From NCBI RefSeq assembly GCF_016862635.1, contig NZ_BONI01000010.1, positions 62,001 to 126,000 on the forward strand: a DNA stretch of 64,000 bases, written 5' to 3'. A program made the translations under genes and the position numbers. The number at the start of each line of letters is the position of its first letter. Positions within the stretch are counted from its first letter, which is position 1. Source of the stretch: Catellatospora coxensis. GTDB taxonomy: Bacteria; Actinomycetota; Actinomycetes; Mycobacteriales; Micromonosporaceae. The notes beneath the pieces were generated by a model. It was not told where the DNA came from, did not search any database, and saw nothing but the letters and a program-made list of their open reading frames with translations. Shown here one piece after another: positions 34,152 through 42,919 of the stretch.

Positions 34152-34304
34152 ACACCTCGCGCCGGTCCGGGGAGCGCCGGCCGCCCGAACCTGGCGGCTT
34201 AGGCGGCACGGCCTCCCCGGGCCGGCGCACCCACCCCGGTGACGGGCAGCACCCGGGTCGCACCCGTGCGGGGTATGCGCCCCCGCGCCCGATATCCTGG
34301 GCAG

Positions 34305-34955
34305 ATGATCAAGGCAGTGGTGTTCGATGTGGGCGAGACGCTGATCGACGAGACCCGCATCTGGAGCCGCTGGGCCGACCGCCTCGGCGTGCCCCGCTTC
34401 GCCATGCTCGGGCTGCTCGGTGGCATGGCTGCGATGGACCGCCCGCACGGCGACGCGTTCGCGCTGCTGCGCCCCGGCCTCGACGTGGACGCCGAGATGG
34501 CCGCCTGGGCCGCCGACGACCCCGACGGCCTGCGCGAGAACTTCGACGAGGCCGACCTGTACCCCGACGTGCGCCCGGCCTTCGCCGAGCTGCGCCGCCG
34601 CGGCCTCAACGTGATCATCGCCGGCAACCAGCCGCCGCAGGCCAAGGCCGCCCTGGAACGCATGGACCTGCCCGTCGACGCGATCTACACGTCGGCCGAG
34701 TGGGGCATCGAGAAGCCGCACCCGAGCTTCTTCACCAAGGTCGCCGAGGTCGCCGAGCTGGCCCCGGCGGCGATCTGCTACGTCGGCGACCGGGTCGACA
34801 ACGACGTGCTGCCGGCCACCCGCGCCGGTATGCGGCCCGTGCTGGTCCGCCGCGGCCCGTGGGGCTATCTCGGCTCGGAGAAGCCCGAGGCGGCCCGCCA
34901 CGCGACCATCGTCGACGGCCTCGAAACCCTGCCCGACCTGCTGCGACCCGCCTGA
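34305..34955 (+). CDS. HAD-superfamily hydrolase (subfamily IA)
   Basis: 216 aa. Motif I FDVGETL (nucleophile Asp8; the second acidic position is Gly), motif II in IIAGNQPP, motif III Lys in GIEKPHPSFF, and motif IV CYVGDRVDNDVLPA. The cap is helical. The Gly at the second motif-I position differs from classical phosphatases, so the reaction is open. TATCCT ends 6 nt before the ATG: probably leaderless. Confidence 0.85.
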   Translation: MIKAVVFDVGETLIDETRIWSRWADRLGVPRFAMLGLLGGMAAMDRPHGDAFALLRPGLDVDAEMAAWAADDPDGLRENFDEADLYPDVRPAFAELRRRGLNVIIAGNQPPQAKAALERMDLPVDAIYTSAEWGIEKPHPSFFTKVAEVAELAPAAICYVGDRVDNDVLPATRAGMRPVLVRRGPWGYLGSEKPEAARHATIVDGLETLPDLLRPA

Positions 34956-35032
34956 TCGGGTGCTGATTCGCCAACCGCCTGCGCCCGCCGTCCGCGCTCC
35001 TTAGCGTGGAGGTGATCCGTCGAGGAGGAGCG

Positions 35033-35290
35033 ATGCCCAAGAACAACCAGTCCCGCCGGCACCCGCGCCAGGACAAGCCGCGCGTCGAGCAGGACCAGCC
35101 CGGAACGCCGCACGCCGAGCACGACCACATGCCCGGCGAGCACGCGGCCTGGGCGTCCGAGCACGCGCAGGAGCAGTCGCGCCAGCGCGCCATGGCGGCG
35201 CGGGAGAAGGCCACCCGTACGCAGATGTCGGTCGGCCAGTCCGGTGTGATGCGCCTGAAGAAGGGCAACCAGCCCCGCGGCGGCCGCTGA
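35033..35290 (+). CDS. Small hydrophilic, probably disordered protein
   Basis: 85 aa, very polar (many Gln, His, Glu, Arg), no hydrophobic core, reading MPKNNQSRRHPRQDKP onwards. The start is strong: GAGGAGGAG lies 3 nt before the ATG. Composition is like stress-associated hydrophilic proteins, but I cannot assign a family. Confidence 0.6.
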   Translation: MPKNNQSRRHPRQDKPRVEQDQPGTPHAEHDHMPGEHAAWASEHAQEQSRQRAMAAREKATRTQMSVGQSGVMRLKKGNQPRGGR

Positions 35291-35361
35291 CCGGTCCGGC
35301 AGACCCGGCCCCAGGGCCGTGACCTGCTGCTACCGTTGACCGAATGGAAGGCTGTGATACC

Positions 35362-35383
35362 AGGCCGGGCCGACGCCCGGCCT
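35362..35383 (+). other. Hairpin in the gap before the CBS-domain membrane gene
   Basis: AGGCCGGGC-CGAC-GCCCGGCCT, perfect 9-bp stem with a 4-nt loop, 41 nt upstream of the next ATG. It may end the small upstream gene or sit in the leader of the next gene. Confidence 0.45.
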
Positions 35384-35424
35384 GCGCGTACCGGCTGTCA
35401 CTCCAGGCGGGCCCCAGGTGATCG

Positions 35425-36744
35425 ATGGTGGGCGACCACTGGATACAGCTGGTTCTGGTAGCCGTACTGATCGTGTTGAACGCGCTGTTCGCCGGCAGCG
35501 AGATGGCGCTGGTCTCCCTGCGTGAGGGCCAGCTGCGCCGGATGGAGCAGCAGGGTGGCGGCGCCGCGGCCGCCGCGGCGCTGGCCCGGGACCCGAACCG
35601 GTTCCTGGCCACCATTCAGATCGGCATCACCCTGGCCGGGTTCCTGGCCTCGGCGACCGCCGCCATCGCCCTCGCCGAGGTGCTGCAGCCCGCGCTCGGC
35701 TTCCTCGGCCGCGCCGCGCGGCCCGTCGCCGTCGTCGGCGTGACCCTGGTGCTGACGTTCCTCACCCTGGTCTTCGGCGAGCTCGCGCCCAAACGCGTCG
35801 CCATGCAGCACGCCGAGCGGTGGGCCCGCGTCGCGGGCCGCCCGCTGACCGTGCTCGCGAGCATCTCCCGGCCGTTCGTCTGGGTGCTGAGCAAAGCCAC
35901 CGACCTGGGCGTACGCCTGATGGGCGGCGACCCGCACCGGCACCGCGGCGACGAGATCACCCCTGCCGAGGTGCGCGACATGGTCAGCGTGCACCGCGGC
36001 TTCACCGCCGAGCAGCGGCTGATCATCGCCGGGGCCGTGGAGATCACCGAGCGGGTCCTGCGCGAGGTGCTGATCCCGCGCCGCAATGTCTTCACCCTCG
36101 ACGCCGACATGCCCGTCGAGGTGGCCCGCAAGGAGCTCGCCGGCTCGGGTTACTCCCGCGCCCCCGTCGTACGGCGGCGCAACCTCGACGACACGCTCGG
36201 CGTGGTCCACCTGCGCGACCTGCTCGCAGACGACGCGGCCGGCCTGGCCGACCTGGTCCGCCCCGCCCTGCTGCTGCCCGACTCCCTGCACGCCGCGGAC
36301 GCGCTGCGCCGGTTCAAGCTCGAACACCAGCAGTTCGCGCTGGTCGTCGACGAGCACGGGGCGGTCGACGGCATCGTGACGCTGGAGGACCTGCTGGAGG
36401 AGGTCGTCGGCGAGATCTACGACGAGACCGACCGGGACGTGATGGCCGTGCAGCAGGGCGACGACGGCGACATGCTGCTGCCGGGCACGTTCCCGATCCA
36501 CGACCTGCCCGACATCGGGGTCAACCTGGACGAGCGGCCCGGCGGCGACTACATCACCATCGCCGGGCTGGTCATCGCGATGCTGGGGCACGTGCCGACC
36601 CGGACCGGCGAGATCGTGCACCTGGACGGGTGGACGGCGCAGGTGACCTCGGTGGACCGGCACGCCATCACGGAGATCCGGCTGCGCCCCTGCGGCGGCC
36701 CGGCGGGCGACGCGCTGTGCCCGCCGAAACCCCGCGCGGGCTGA
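35425..36744 (+). CDS. CNNM/HlyC-CorC family membrane protein (DUF21-CBS-CorC_HlyC)
   Basis: 439 aa. DUF21 membrane domain about 1-190 (NALFAGSEMALVSLREGQLRRM, then LASATAAIALAEVL, VFGELAPKRVAMQHAE), a tandem CBS pair about 205-325 (VLIPRRNVFTLDADMPV and FALVVDEHGAVDGIVTLEDLLEEVVGEIYDE), and a CorC_HlyC domain about 345-425. Family members are linked to magnesium/cobalt export or homeostasis. Start has only a CAGGTG-like site. Confidence 0.9.
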   Translation: MVGDHWIQLVLVAVLIVLNALFAGSEMALVSLREGQLRRMEQQGGGAAAAAALARDPNRFLATIQIGITLAGFLASATAAIALAEVLQPALGFLGRAARPVAVVGVTLVLTFLTLVFGELAPKRVAMQHAERWARVAGRPLTVLASISRPFVWVLSKATDLGVRLMGGDPHRHRGDEITPAEVRDMVSVHRGFTAEQRLIIAGAVEITERVLREVLIPRRNVFTLDADMPVEVARKELAGSGYSRAPVVRRRNLDDTLGVVHLRDLLADDAAGLADLVRPALLLPDSLHAADALRRFKLEHQQFALVVDEHGAVDGIVTLEDLLEEVVGEIYDETDRDVMAVQQGDDGDMLLPGTFPIHDLPDIGVNLDERPGGDYITIAGLVIAMLGHVPTRTGEIVHLDGWTAQVTSVDRHAITEIRLRPCGGPAGDALCPPKPRAG

Positions 36745-36869
36745 CGGTCCGGCGGCTTCCTTCGCGCGATGGATCATCGCAGAGCCGGCGTGCCATGCGG
36801 TGGGTGAGGAACGCCCCCGTCATGTCGATGATCACGCAGACGGTGGCGGGAGCACGCCAGGCGGTGAGG

Positions 36870-38147
36870 TCAGAGCAGTTTCTGCTTCTTCAGGTAGGAG
36901 ACCAGTTCGTCGTACGCGCCGCCCTCGTTGGCGAACATCGCCACGTTGCGGGCGGTGGTGAACCACGGCCCGGTGGACGGGCGCACCTCGCGCAGCGCGG
37001 CCTCGAAGTCACGCTGCTCGATCATCCGCAGGTCGCCGCTGGTGATGGAGTCGTGCATGGCGTACTCGGTGGCGGTCTCGCACAGGTGCGCCAGGTCCGC
37101 GCCGGAGAACTGCTCAGTCGACCCGGCCAGCTTCTTCAGGTCGATGCCCGCGATGGGGCGCTGCCGCAGGTGGTACTCGATGATCGAGCGCCGGGCGGCG
37201 GCGTCCGGCGGCGCGACCAGCACCGTGCGGTCCAGCCGGCCGGGGCGGCGCAGCGCCGGGTCGACGTCCCACGGGGCGTTGGTCGCGGCGAGCACGAACA
37301 CGCCCTCGTTGGCGCCCTCCATGCCGTCCAGCTCGGCCAGCAGCTGGTTGCCGAGGGTACGCATCGCCGAGGACTTCATCTGGCTGCGCTTGTGCCCGAG
37401 CGCGTCGACCTCGTCAAGGAAGATCACGCAGGGGGCGTTGCGCCGGGCGGTCTCGAAGATCTCGTGCAGGTTGCGCTCGGACTCGCCGATCCACATGTTC
37501 AGCACGTCGACCAGCGAGATCGTGGTGAACTTGGCGCCCATCTCCCCGGCGACCGCGCGGGCCAGGAACGTCTTGCCGCAGCCGGGCGGGCCGTAGAGCA
37601 GCAGGCCGCCGCGCAGGCTCTTGCCGTACAGCTCGCGCAGCTTCTTGTTCTTCATCGGCGCGAGGAACGACAGCTCCAGGCGCTTCTTCACGTCGGTCAT
37701 GCCGCCGACGTCGGCCAGGCGCACGTCGCTGCTCTCCACGTCGAAGACCCGGTCGCCGTCGCCCTTGACGGCCTCGGGCTCGTCGTCGGCGGAGGCGAAG
37801 CGCAGCGGCACCGAGTCGGCGAACTGCGCCTCCAGGGCCAGCCAGTTCAGCTCGCCGCCCGCCGCGGGCTGCCCGGCGGCGGGGGCTTCCGGCGTCGCCG
37901 CCGCCGGCTGCTCGGGCAGCGGGTCCGCGGGCTGCGACACCGCGGCGGGGCCGCCGAGGGCGCGGGCCATCAGCGCCTGGGCCTGCTCGTGCTGCGGCTG
38001 CAGTGCCAGCACCGCCGCGAGCTGAGCGATCGCCTCCCCGGGCCGGTCCGCGGCGACCAGCAGCTCGGCGACGTGCAACCGCAGCGGCAGGTCGTCGGGG
38101 CGGGCGGCTACGGCCGCGAGCAGACTTTCGATCAGCGAGGAGCTCAT
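36870..38147 (-). CDS. TPR-AAA+ ATPase
   Basis: 425 aa. About 1-65 is a TPR-like helical repeat (RLHVAELLVAADRPGEAIAQLAAVLALQPQHEQAQALMARAL), then an Ala/Pro-rich linker. The AAA+ module spans about 145-400: Walker A GPPGCGKT (about 184), Walker B VIFLDEVDAL (about 239), sensor-1 ATNAP and Arg-finger region RRPGRLDRTV. It resembles classic AAA (FtsH/Cdc48-like) ATPases without a protease domain. CATAAT lies 8 nt before the ATG, and no ribosome site is seen. Divergent from two membrane genes it may serve. Confidence 0.88.
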   Translation of the reverse strand: MSSSLIESLLAAVAARPDDLPLRLHVAELLVAADRPGEAIAQLAAVLALQPQHEQAQALMARALGGPAAVSQPADPLPEQPAAATPEAPAAGQPAAGGELNWLALEAQFADSVPLRFASADDEPEAVKGDGDRVFDVESSDVRLADVGGMTDVKKRLELSFLAPMKNKKLRELYGKSLRGGLLLYGPPGCGKTFLARAVAGEMGAKFTTISLVDVLNMWIGESERNLHEIFETARRNAPCVIFLDEVDALGHKRSQMKSSAMRTLGNQLLAELDGMEGANEGVFVLAATNAPWDVDPALRRPGRLDRTVLVAPPDAAARRSIIEYHLRQRPIAGIDLKKLAGSTEQFSGADLAHLCETATEYAMHDSITSGDLRMIEQRDFEAALREVRPSTGPWFTTARNVAMFANEGGAYDELVSYLKKQKLL

Positions 38148-38299
38148 GGCGTGCCATTATGCTGGCTCGTCCCAGGTCGTGGTGCCCCTACCCGCCGGTT
38201 CGGGCCGGCTGGAACATCGACCCCCAGAGCAGCGGCGAAGTCACTATGCTGTGCCGACCCGGCCACGCGCCGACGTGACACCCCCACCCCGAGGACCAC

Positions 38300-38731
38300 A
38301 TGAACGACGACCTGTTCCGCCCGACGATCACCGCCGCGCCCGTGGCCGCCGGCGCACCCCCGTGGCGGCCCTCCTCGATCGTCTACCCGGCGTTCCTCGG
38401 CGGCCCGCTGGCCGTGGCGGTGCTCGGGGTGCTCAACGCGCGCCGGCTGTCGCTGGGCCGGAACCAGCAGCTGGCCGTCGCCGCCGCCGGGCTCGCCGCC
38501 GTCGCGGCGCGGCTGGCCATGACGGCCCTGCTCGGGCAGACTCAGGCCCGCATCCTGGGCACGGTATTCGGCCTGCTGGTCTGGGGCGTCGTCAACGCCA
38601 CCCAGAAGAAGGCATTCCGGGCGTACGAGTACGGCTCCGGTGAACCGGCAAGCCTGTTCGGCCCCGGCCTGGCCGCCGTCATCGGCTGCGGCCTGCTGGA
38701 GAACATCCTGATCGCGGTGGTGGTGGACTGA
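38300..38731 (+). CDS. Small membrane protein next to the AAA+ ATPase
   Basis: 143 aa with four predicted membrane segments (IVYPAFLGGPLAVAVLGVL, AVAAAGLAAVAARLAMTALL, ILGTVFGLLVWGVV, LFGPGLAAVIGCGLLENILIAVVV). GAGGACC precedes the ATG; the stop overlaps the next start (ATGA). Unknown family. The tight coupling to the TPR gene and the divergent AAA+ gene suggest a shared process. Confidence 0.7.
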   Translation: MNDDLFRPTITAAPVAAGAPPWRPSSIVYPAFLGGPLAVAVLGVLNARRLSLGRNQQLAVAAAGLAAVAARLAMTALLGQTQARILGTVFGLLVWGVVNATQKKAFRAYEYGSGEPASLFGPGLAAVIGCGLLENILIAVVVD

Positions 38732-39606
38732 TGACCGAGCACGCCCACGCCCCGGCGCTGCTGCGCGCGCACGCGCTGCTGTCCGCCGACCGGCCCGAGG
38801 ACGCGCTGCGCGAACTCGCCGTGCTGCCCGAGTCCGACGCCGGGTCGGCGCTCGTGTTCGAGCTGCGCGCGGCCGCGCTGCTCCAGCTCGAACGCTGGTC
38901 CGAGGCGGGCGACGCGGCCCGTGCGGGCCTGGCCGCGGGCGGCCCCGACCCGGACCTGCTCTGCCAGCTCGGCCTCGCCGAACACCGGCTCGGCCGGCCC
39001 GAGACCGCCGAGCGGGCGCTGCTCGACGGGCTGGCCATCGCACCGGAGGACGTCAGCCTGCTGTGCGTGTACGCCCGGCTGTGCCTGGAGCACGGCCAGC
39101 TCGACAAGGGCCGCCGCCTGGTGGAGCTGGCCGCGGCGCAGGACCCCGACGCGCCGATCGTGTACTCGACCCGGGTCCAGCTCGCCCACGCCGGCGGCGA
39201 CGACGTGCTCGCCCAGCGGATCAGCCGCGAGTTCGTCGCCGCGCACCCCGAGAACGCGCAGGCGCACGCGCTGCTCGGCGGCACCAGCGCGGCCCGCGGG
39301 CAGGTCCGGTCGGCGTACTCGGGGCTGCGCCAGGCGGTCGCCAACGACCCGACCGACCGCGACTACGCGCAGGCCGCGTACGAGGCGCGGATCGGGCTGC
39401 ACCCGCTGCTGGTGCCGCTGCGCCCGTTCACCCGGTTCGGGCCGGTCAAGACGTGGATCGCGGCGATCGTCGTCATCTACGGCCTGCGCAGCCTCGGCCT
39501 GCCGACGCTGTCGGCGGTGGCCGCGGTGGCCTGGTTCGCGCTGTGCGTCTACTCGTGGGTGGTGCCGCCGCTGCTGCGCCGCTGGCTGATGCGCCGCTGG
39601 CGCTGA
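38731..39606 (+). CDS. TPR-repeat protein with C-terminal membrane helices
   Basis: 291 aa. Residues 1 to about 215 form helical TPR-like repeats (AHALLSADRPEDALRELAVLPES, QLGLAEHRLGRPETAERALLDGLAIAPED, ALLGGTSAARGQVRSAYSGLRQAVANDPTD). One or two hydrophobic segments follow (KTWIAAIVVIYGLRSLGLPTLSAVAAVAWFALCVYSW) and a basic end. Start overlaps the upstream membrane gene. Probably a membrane-tethered protein-binding scaffold. Confidence 0.8.
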   Translation: MTEHAHAPALLRAHALLSADRPEDALRELAVLPESDAGSALVFELRAAALLQLERWSEAGDAARAGLAAGGPDPDLLCQLGLAEHRLGRPETAERALLDGLAIAPEDVSLLCVYARLCLEHGQLDKGRRLVELAAAQDPDAPIVYSTRVQLAHAGGDDVLAQRISREFVAAHPENAQAHALLGGTSAARGQVRSAYSGLRQAVANDPTDRDYAQAAYEARIGLHPLLVPLRPFTRFGPVKTWIAAIVVIYGLRSLGLPTLSAVAAVAWFALCVYSWVVPPLLRRWLMRRWR

Positions 39607-39619
39607 CCGGCGGTGCGTC

Positions 39620-40636
39620 GTGCGTCTTCTTGACGACGAGGCCCTCGAACGGTCCTCGGTGGTGGCGAACAATGCGATGAACCGCGAACGCGGACTCGAC
39701 GGCGTCAACAGCTATGCCCGCGACCTGGGCCTGCATCCGCTGGACCGGCTCCGGCCCAGGCTCGCCGACCACGGCGCGGCGGCGTGGCTGGACCTGTGCT
39801 GCGGCCAGGGCCGGGCCCTGGCCGAGGCCGCCGGCCAGGCGCCGGACGGACTGGAGATCGTCGGCGTGGACCTGGTGGACCACTTCGACTCGCGGGCGTC
39901 CGCGCTGGACGGGCTCACCCTGGTCACCGCCTCGGTCGCGCAGTGGCGGCCGGACCGCGCCTTCGACCTGATCACCTGCGTGCACGGGCTGCACTACGTC
40001 GGCGACAAGCTCGGCGTGCTCGCCCGCGCGCTGACCTGGCTGTCGCCCGGCGGCACGTTCGCCGCGCACCTGGACCTGGCGAGCATCCAGCTGGCCGACG
40101 GCACCCCGGCGACCCGGCTGGTGCGCCGCCTGCTGCGCGAGGCCGGGGTCGCCTACGACGCCCGCCGCCGCGTCGTCACCCGCACCGGCCCGACGGTGCT
40201 GGACCTGCCGCTGGAGTACGCCGGAGCCGACGACCAGGCCGGCCCGAACTACACCGGCCAGCCCGCCGTCGACTCCTACTACCGCCCGCTGCGCACCGGC
40301 ACCCGCCCCGACCCGGTGCCGCCGCCGCGCCGCTCGGTGGTGGTGGACGACCGCGGTGTGCACGTCGTGCACGGCGACGCGGTCGTCGAACCCATCCCGT
40401 GGGAGGACGTCCACTACGCCACGGTCTCCCGGTTCGTGGTCGAGATCGCCGGCGTCGACCACCTCGAACTGACCATCGACCTCGTGTACGGCCACTACGT
40501 GACCGTGCTCGACAGCGACGAGGGATTCGGCGCGGCCGTGGCCGAGTTCGCCCGCCGGTCCGGCCGCCCCGCGCCGGACCTGTCCTGCCTCGACGCCGGG
40601 CACGACGGCGTCGAGCTGTGGCGGCAGCAGTTCTGA
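39620..40636 (+). CDS. SAM-dependent methyltransferase with extra C-terminal domain
   Basis: 338 aa. Class I methyltransferase core: WLDLCCGQGRALAEAA (motif I), IVGVDLVDHF, FDLITCVHGLHYV and LSPGGTFAAHLDL. After about residue 235 an extra domain follows (RRSVVVDDRGVHVVHGDAVVEPIPWEDVHYATVSRFVVE, then HLELTIDLVYGHYVTV and ELWRQQF), mostly beta strands, which could be PH-like. Substrate unknown. GTG start 13 nt after the TPR gene, so part of the same transcript. Confidence 0.8.
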   Translation: MRLLDDEALERSSVVANNAMNRERGLDGVNSYARDLGLHPLDRLRPRLADHGAAAWLDLCCGQGRALAEAAGQAPDGLEIVGVDLVDHFDSRASALDGLTLVTASVAQWRPDRAFDLITCVHGLHYVGDKLGVLARALTWLSPGGTFAAHLDLASIQLADGTPATRLVRRLLREAGVAYDARRRVVTRTGPTVLDLPLEYAGADDQAGPNYTGQPAVDSYYRPLRTGTRPDPVPPPRRSVVVDDRGVHVVHGDAVVEPIPWEDVHYATVSRFVVEIAGVDHLELTIDLVYGHYVTVLDSDEGFGAAVAEFARRSGRPAPDLSCLDAGHDGVELWRQQF

Positions 40637-40704
40637 CGCATCCGGATCCACCGGCCTGGGATTGGCCGTGCCGCGGGCCCCGCCGACCGGGTTAGGGTGC
40701 CGGT

Positions 40705-41508
40705 ATGCGGATCAGGATCATCGACGCGTTCACCGACCGGCCGTTCGGCGGCAACCCGGCCGGGGTCGTCGTACTGGACACGGACACGTTCCCTGACGAG
40801 GCGTGGATGCAGCGCGTCGCCGCCGAGATGAACCTGGCCGAGACCGCGTTCGCGCACCCGCGCGGCGGGCAGGACTGGGCGCTGCGCTGGTTCACGCCGC
40901 TGTGCGAGGTGAACCTGTGCGGCCACGCCACCCTGGCCACCGCCCACGCCCTGGTCGAGGACCAGCTGATCGGCGACCTGGTCGCGTTCGACAGCCGCAG
41001 CGGGGTGCTGACCGCCGCCGTCGCCGGCGACGGGGCCATCACCCTGGACTTCCCGGTTTCGCCGCTGACGCCCACCGAGCCCGTGGGAGTCGCCGAGGCG
41101 CTGGGCACGCCGGTGCTCGCCGCGTGGGAGACCGGGCCGGCGCTGGGCGACCTGCTGGTCGAGGTCGCCGACGAGCAGACGGTACGCACCCTGCGGCCGG
41201 ACCTCGGCCTGGTCGCGGCGCTGGCCACCCGCGGGGTGATCGTCACGGCTGCCGCCGCCGACCCGTCGTCCGGGTACGACTTCGTGTCCCGCTTCTTCGG
41301 CCCGGCCGTCGGCGTGCCGGAGGACCCGGTGACCGGCAGCGCCCACACCGCGCTGTCCCCGCTGTGGGCCGGCCGGCTGGGCCGTGACGACCTGGTCGGG
41401 CTGCAGGCGTCGGCCCGCTCCGGGCTGGTCCGCACCGCCCTGCGCGGCGACCGCGTCGAACTGACCGGCCGCGCCGTCACCGTCCTCGACGGCACCCTGC
41501 ACGCCTGA
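40705..41508 (+). CDS. PhzF-family isomerase/epimerase
   Basis: 267 aa. N-terminal DAFTDRPFGGNPAGVVVL, catalytic Glu46 in MNLAETAF, RWFTPLCEVNLCGHATLA, and EDPVTGSAHTAL are the PhzF-fold signatures. Members isomerise or epimerise small metabolites such as phenazine precursors; no phenazine genes are near, so the substrate is unknown. TAGGGT ends exactly 6 nt before the ATG. Confidence 0.92.
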   Translation: MRIRIIDAFTDRPFGGNPAGVVVLDTDTFPDEAWMQRVAAEMNLAETAFAHPRGGQDWALRWFTPLCEVNLCGHATLATAHALVEDQLIGDLVAFDSRSGVLTAAVAGDGAITLDFPVSPLTPTEPVGVAEALGTPVLAAWETGPALGDLLVEVADEQTVRTLRPDLGLVAALATRGVIVTAAAADPSSGYDFVSRFFGPAVGVPEDPVTGSAHTALSPLWAGRLGRDDLVGLQASARSGLVRTALRGDRVELTGRAVTVLDGTLHA

Positions 41509-41898
41509 TCAGCCCACCGCCCAGATCATCGGTTCCTCCAGCACCGTGCCGGCACCGGCCTTGTCCCTGGTCATCAACGGAACGTCCGCAGCCAGCACCA
41601 GCAGGCACGAGTGCGCCAGGCTTAGCCGACCGGTGCGCTTCGCGATGGTCCCGACCATGAAACCGTCCTGCGGCCGGCACTCGACGACTTCGACTGTCGG
41701 CAGGTCCAGAAGCACATCCAACAGGTCGGCGGTATCGCTGTCGGCGCCCTGGTAGGCCTCGGCGACGCACAGGACCGACGTCGTCATGCTGCGGCCGAGG
41801 TCGGCGCAGAAGGACAGCTGGTAAGCAACCTGAATATCGGTACCCTCCGCGTAGGCGAGTAGCGCGCCTGTGTCGAGAACGCGGATCGCCTGGGTCAC
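41509..41898 (-). CDS. PIN-domain toxin (VapC-like)
   Basis: 129 aa. Acidic residues expected for a PIN ribonuclease are visible: Asp9 in RVLDTGALLAY, Glu47 in LCVAEAYQ and Asp112 in MTRDK. The usual third acidic position is not obvious (RLSLAHSCLLVLAA has His there), so activity may be reduced or the residue displaced. It overlaps the antitoxin gene by 4 nt (ATGA), the standard toxin-antitoxin order with antitoxin first. Confidence 0.75.
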   Translation of the reverse strand: MTQAIRVLDTGALLAYAEGTDIQVAYQLSFCADLGRSMTTSVLCVAEAYQGADSDTADLLDVLLDLPTVEVVECRPQDGFMVGTIAKRTGRLSLAHSCLLVLAADVPLMTRDKAGAGTVLEEPMIWAVG

Positions 41899-42173
41899 CG
41901 CTCCCGCCGCGCCAGTTCGGCCAGACGCGCGTCGAGCCGACGCCGCCGTTCCGGGTCCGCGCGCCGCGCGTCTGCTTCAGCGACCGATCGTGCGATCCGC
42001 TCGTACTCCTCGCGCGGCACCTCTTCGACGCCGACGGCGGCGAGCGCCTTGCGCGTCGCGTCCAGCCGCTGTCTCATCCGCACGGCCTCCGCGATGTATC
42101 CGGAGGCGTTGCCATGGGCCCGCACCGCCTCGGCGAGGTCATCCGGCAGACTGATGGTGAACTTGGCGGTCAT
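41895..42173 (-). CDS. Ribbon-helix-helix antitoxin
   Basis: 92 aa. KFTISLPDDLAEAVRAHGNASGYIAEAVRMR is a ribbon-helix-helix (CopG/MetJ-type) DNA-binding N-terminus; the rest is a charged helix (VPREEYERIARSVAEADARR) that would bind the toxin. TAGCCT lies 7 nt before the ATG, so it is probably leaderless, and a perfect 9-bp-arm palindrome covers promoter and start, as expected for autorepression. Confidence 0.8.
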   Translation of the reverse strand: MTAKFTISLPDDLAEAVRAHGNASGYIAEAVRMRQRLDATRKALAAVGVEEVPREEYERIARSVAEADARRADPERRRRLDARLAELARRER

Positions 42174-42199
42174 ACCAGTTAGGCTATAGCGGTATGACC
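42168..42199. promoter_or_regulatory. Operator/promoter of the toxin-antitoxin operon
   Basis: GGTCATACC (42168-42176) and GGTATGACC (42191-42199), perfect 9-bp arms around 14 nt that hold the TAGCCT hexamer. The antitoxin ATG is inside one arm. Confidence 0.65.
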
Positions 42200-42210
42200 C
42201 GCATCGGCAA

Positions 42211-42867
42211 TCACCCAGCCGTACGCAGGCGGGCCTTGTTGAGGATCTTCTCCGGCAGAGCGTCGGCCACCAGCAGGCTCGGCAGCAGCTCGGGCTCCAG
42301 AGTCAAAGCACGAAACGTCAGCGCCACGGTCACGTCGTGGTCCGGGCGATGCAGCACGGTCACCGGGTCGCCTTCCTTCACCAGGCCCGGGACGATCACG
42401 CGCAGGTACGCCCCCGGCAGGGCGCGCTGCGTGAACGTCTTGATCCAGCCCTGCTCGCGCATCTGGTCGGCGAACGTACGGCACGGGATGCGCGGCAGCG
42501 ACACCTCCAGCACCACCTCGTCGCCGACCTGCCACCGCTCGCCGATGCGCGCCCCGTTGACGTCGACGCCGGCCGTGGTCAGGTTCTCGCCGAACACACC
42601 GCCGGCGATGTCGCGGCCCAGCTCCGCCGCCCAGCCGTCGAGGTCCTCCCGGGCGTACGCGTAAACGGCCTGGTCGTCGCCGCCGTGGTGGCGCCGGTCG
42701 CAGATCTCGTCACCGACCACGCCGCTGCCCAGCCCGCCCTCCTTCGGCCCGGGCGCGCGCAGCTCGACCGACCCGGCGACCGGGTGCTTGTCGATCCCGG
42801 TGACGCCGACGTCGGCGGCGTCACAGCGCTTGGATCTGCCGAGGTTCACGGAGAGTACGGTGCCCAT
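42211..42867 (-). CDS. MOSC-domain protein (YiiM-like)
   Basis: 218 aa. VFGENLTTAGVDVNGARIGERWQVGDEVVLEVSLPRIPCRTFADQM is the MOSC core with its conserved Cys. YiiM relatives use the molybdenum cofactor for N-hydroxy reductions. The first 60 residues and the AYAREDLDGWAAELGRD region agree with that group. Divergent from the GNAT gene. Confidence 0.88.
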   Translation of the reverse strand: MGTVLSVNLGRSKRCDAADVGVTGIDKHPVAGSVELRAPGPKEGGLGSGVVGDEICDRRHHGGDDQAVYAYAREDLDGWAAELGRDIAGGVFGENLTTAGVDVNGARIGERWQVGDEVVLEVSLPRIPCRTFADQMREQGWIKTFTQRALPGAYLRVIVPGLVKEGDPVTVLHRPDHDVTVALTFRALTLEPELLPSLLVADALPEKILNKARLRTAG

Positions 42868-42919
42868 CCGGCCAGCCTAGCCGTCCTCACCTGGACGGCC
42901 ACCGAGTATCGTCGCCGCC

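Noticed and set aside
36745-36869. A further 75-bp repeat copy in the gap containing GGATCATCGCAGAGCC
   Set aside because: Lacks the CGACTTGCC arms and the shared interior.
40705-41508. PhzF homologue as part of a phenazine biosynthetic cluster
   Set aside because: No other phz genes nearby; PhzF-fold proteins are common as stand-alone isomerases.
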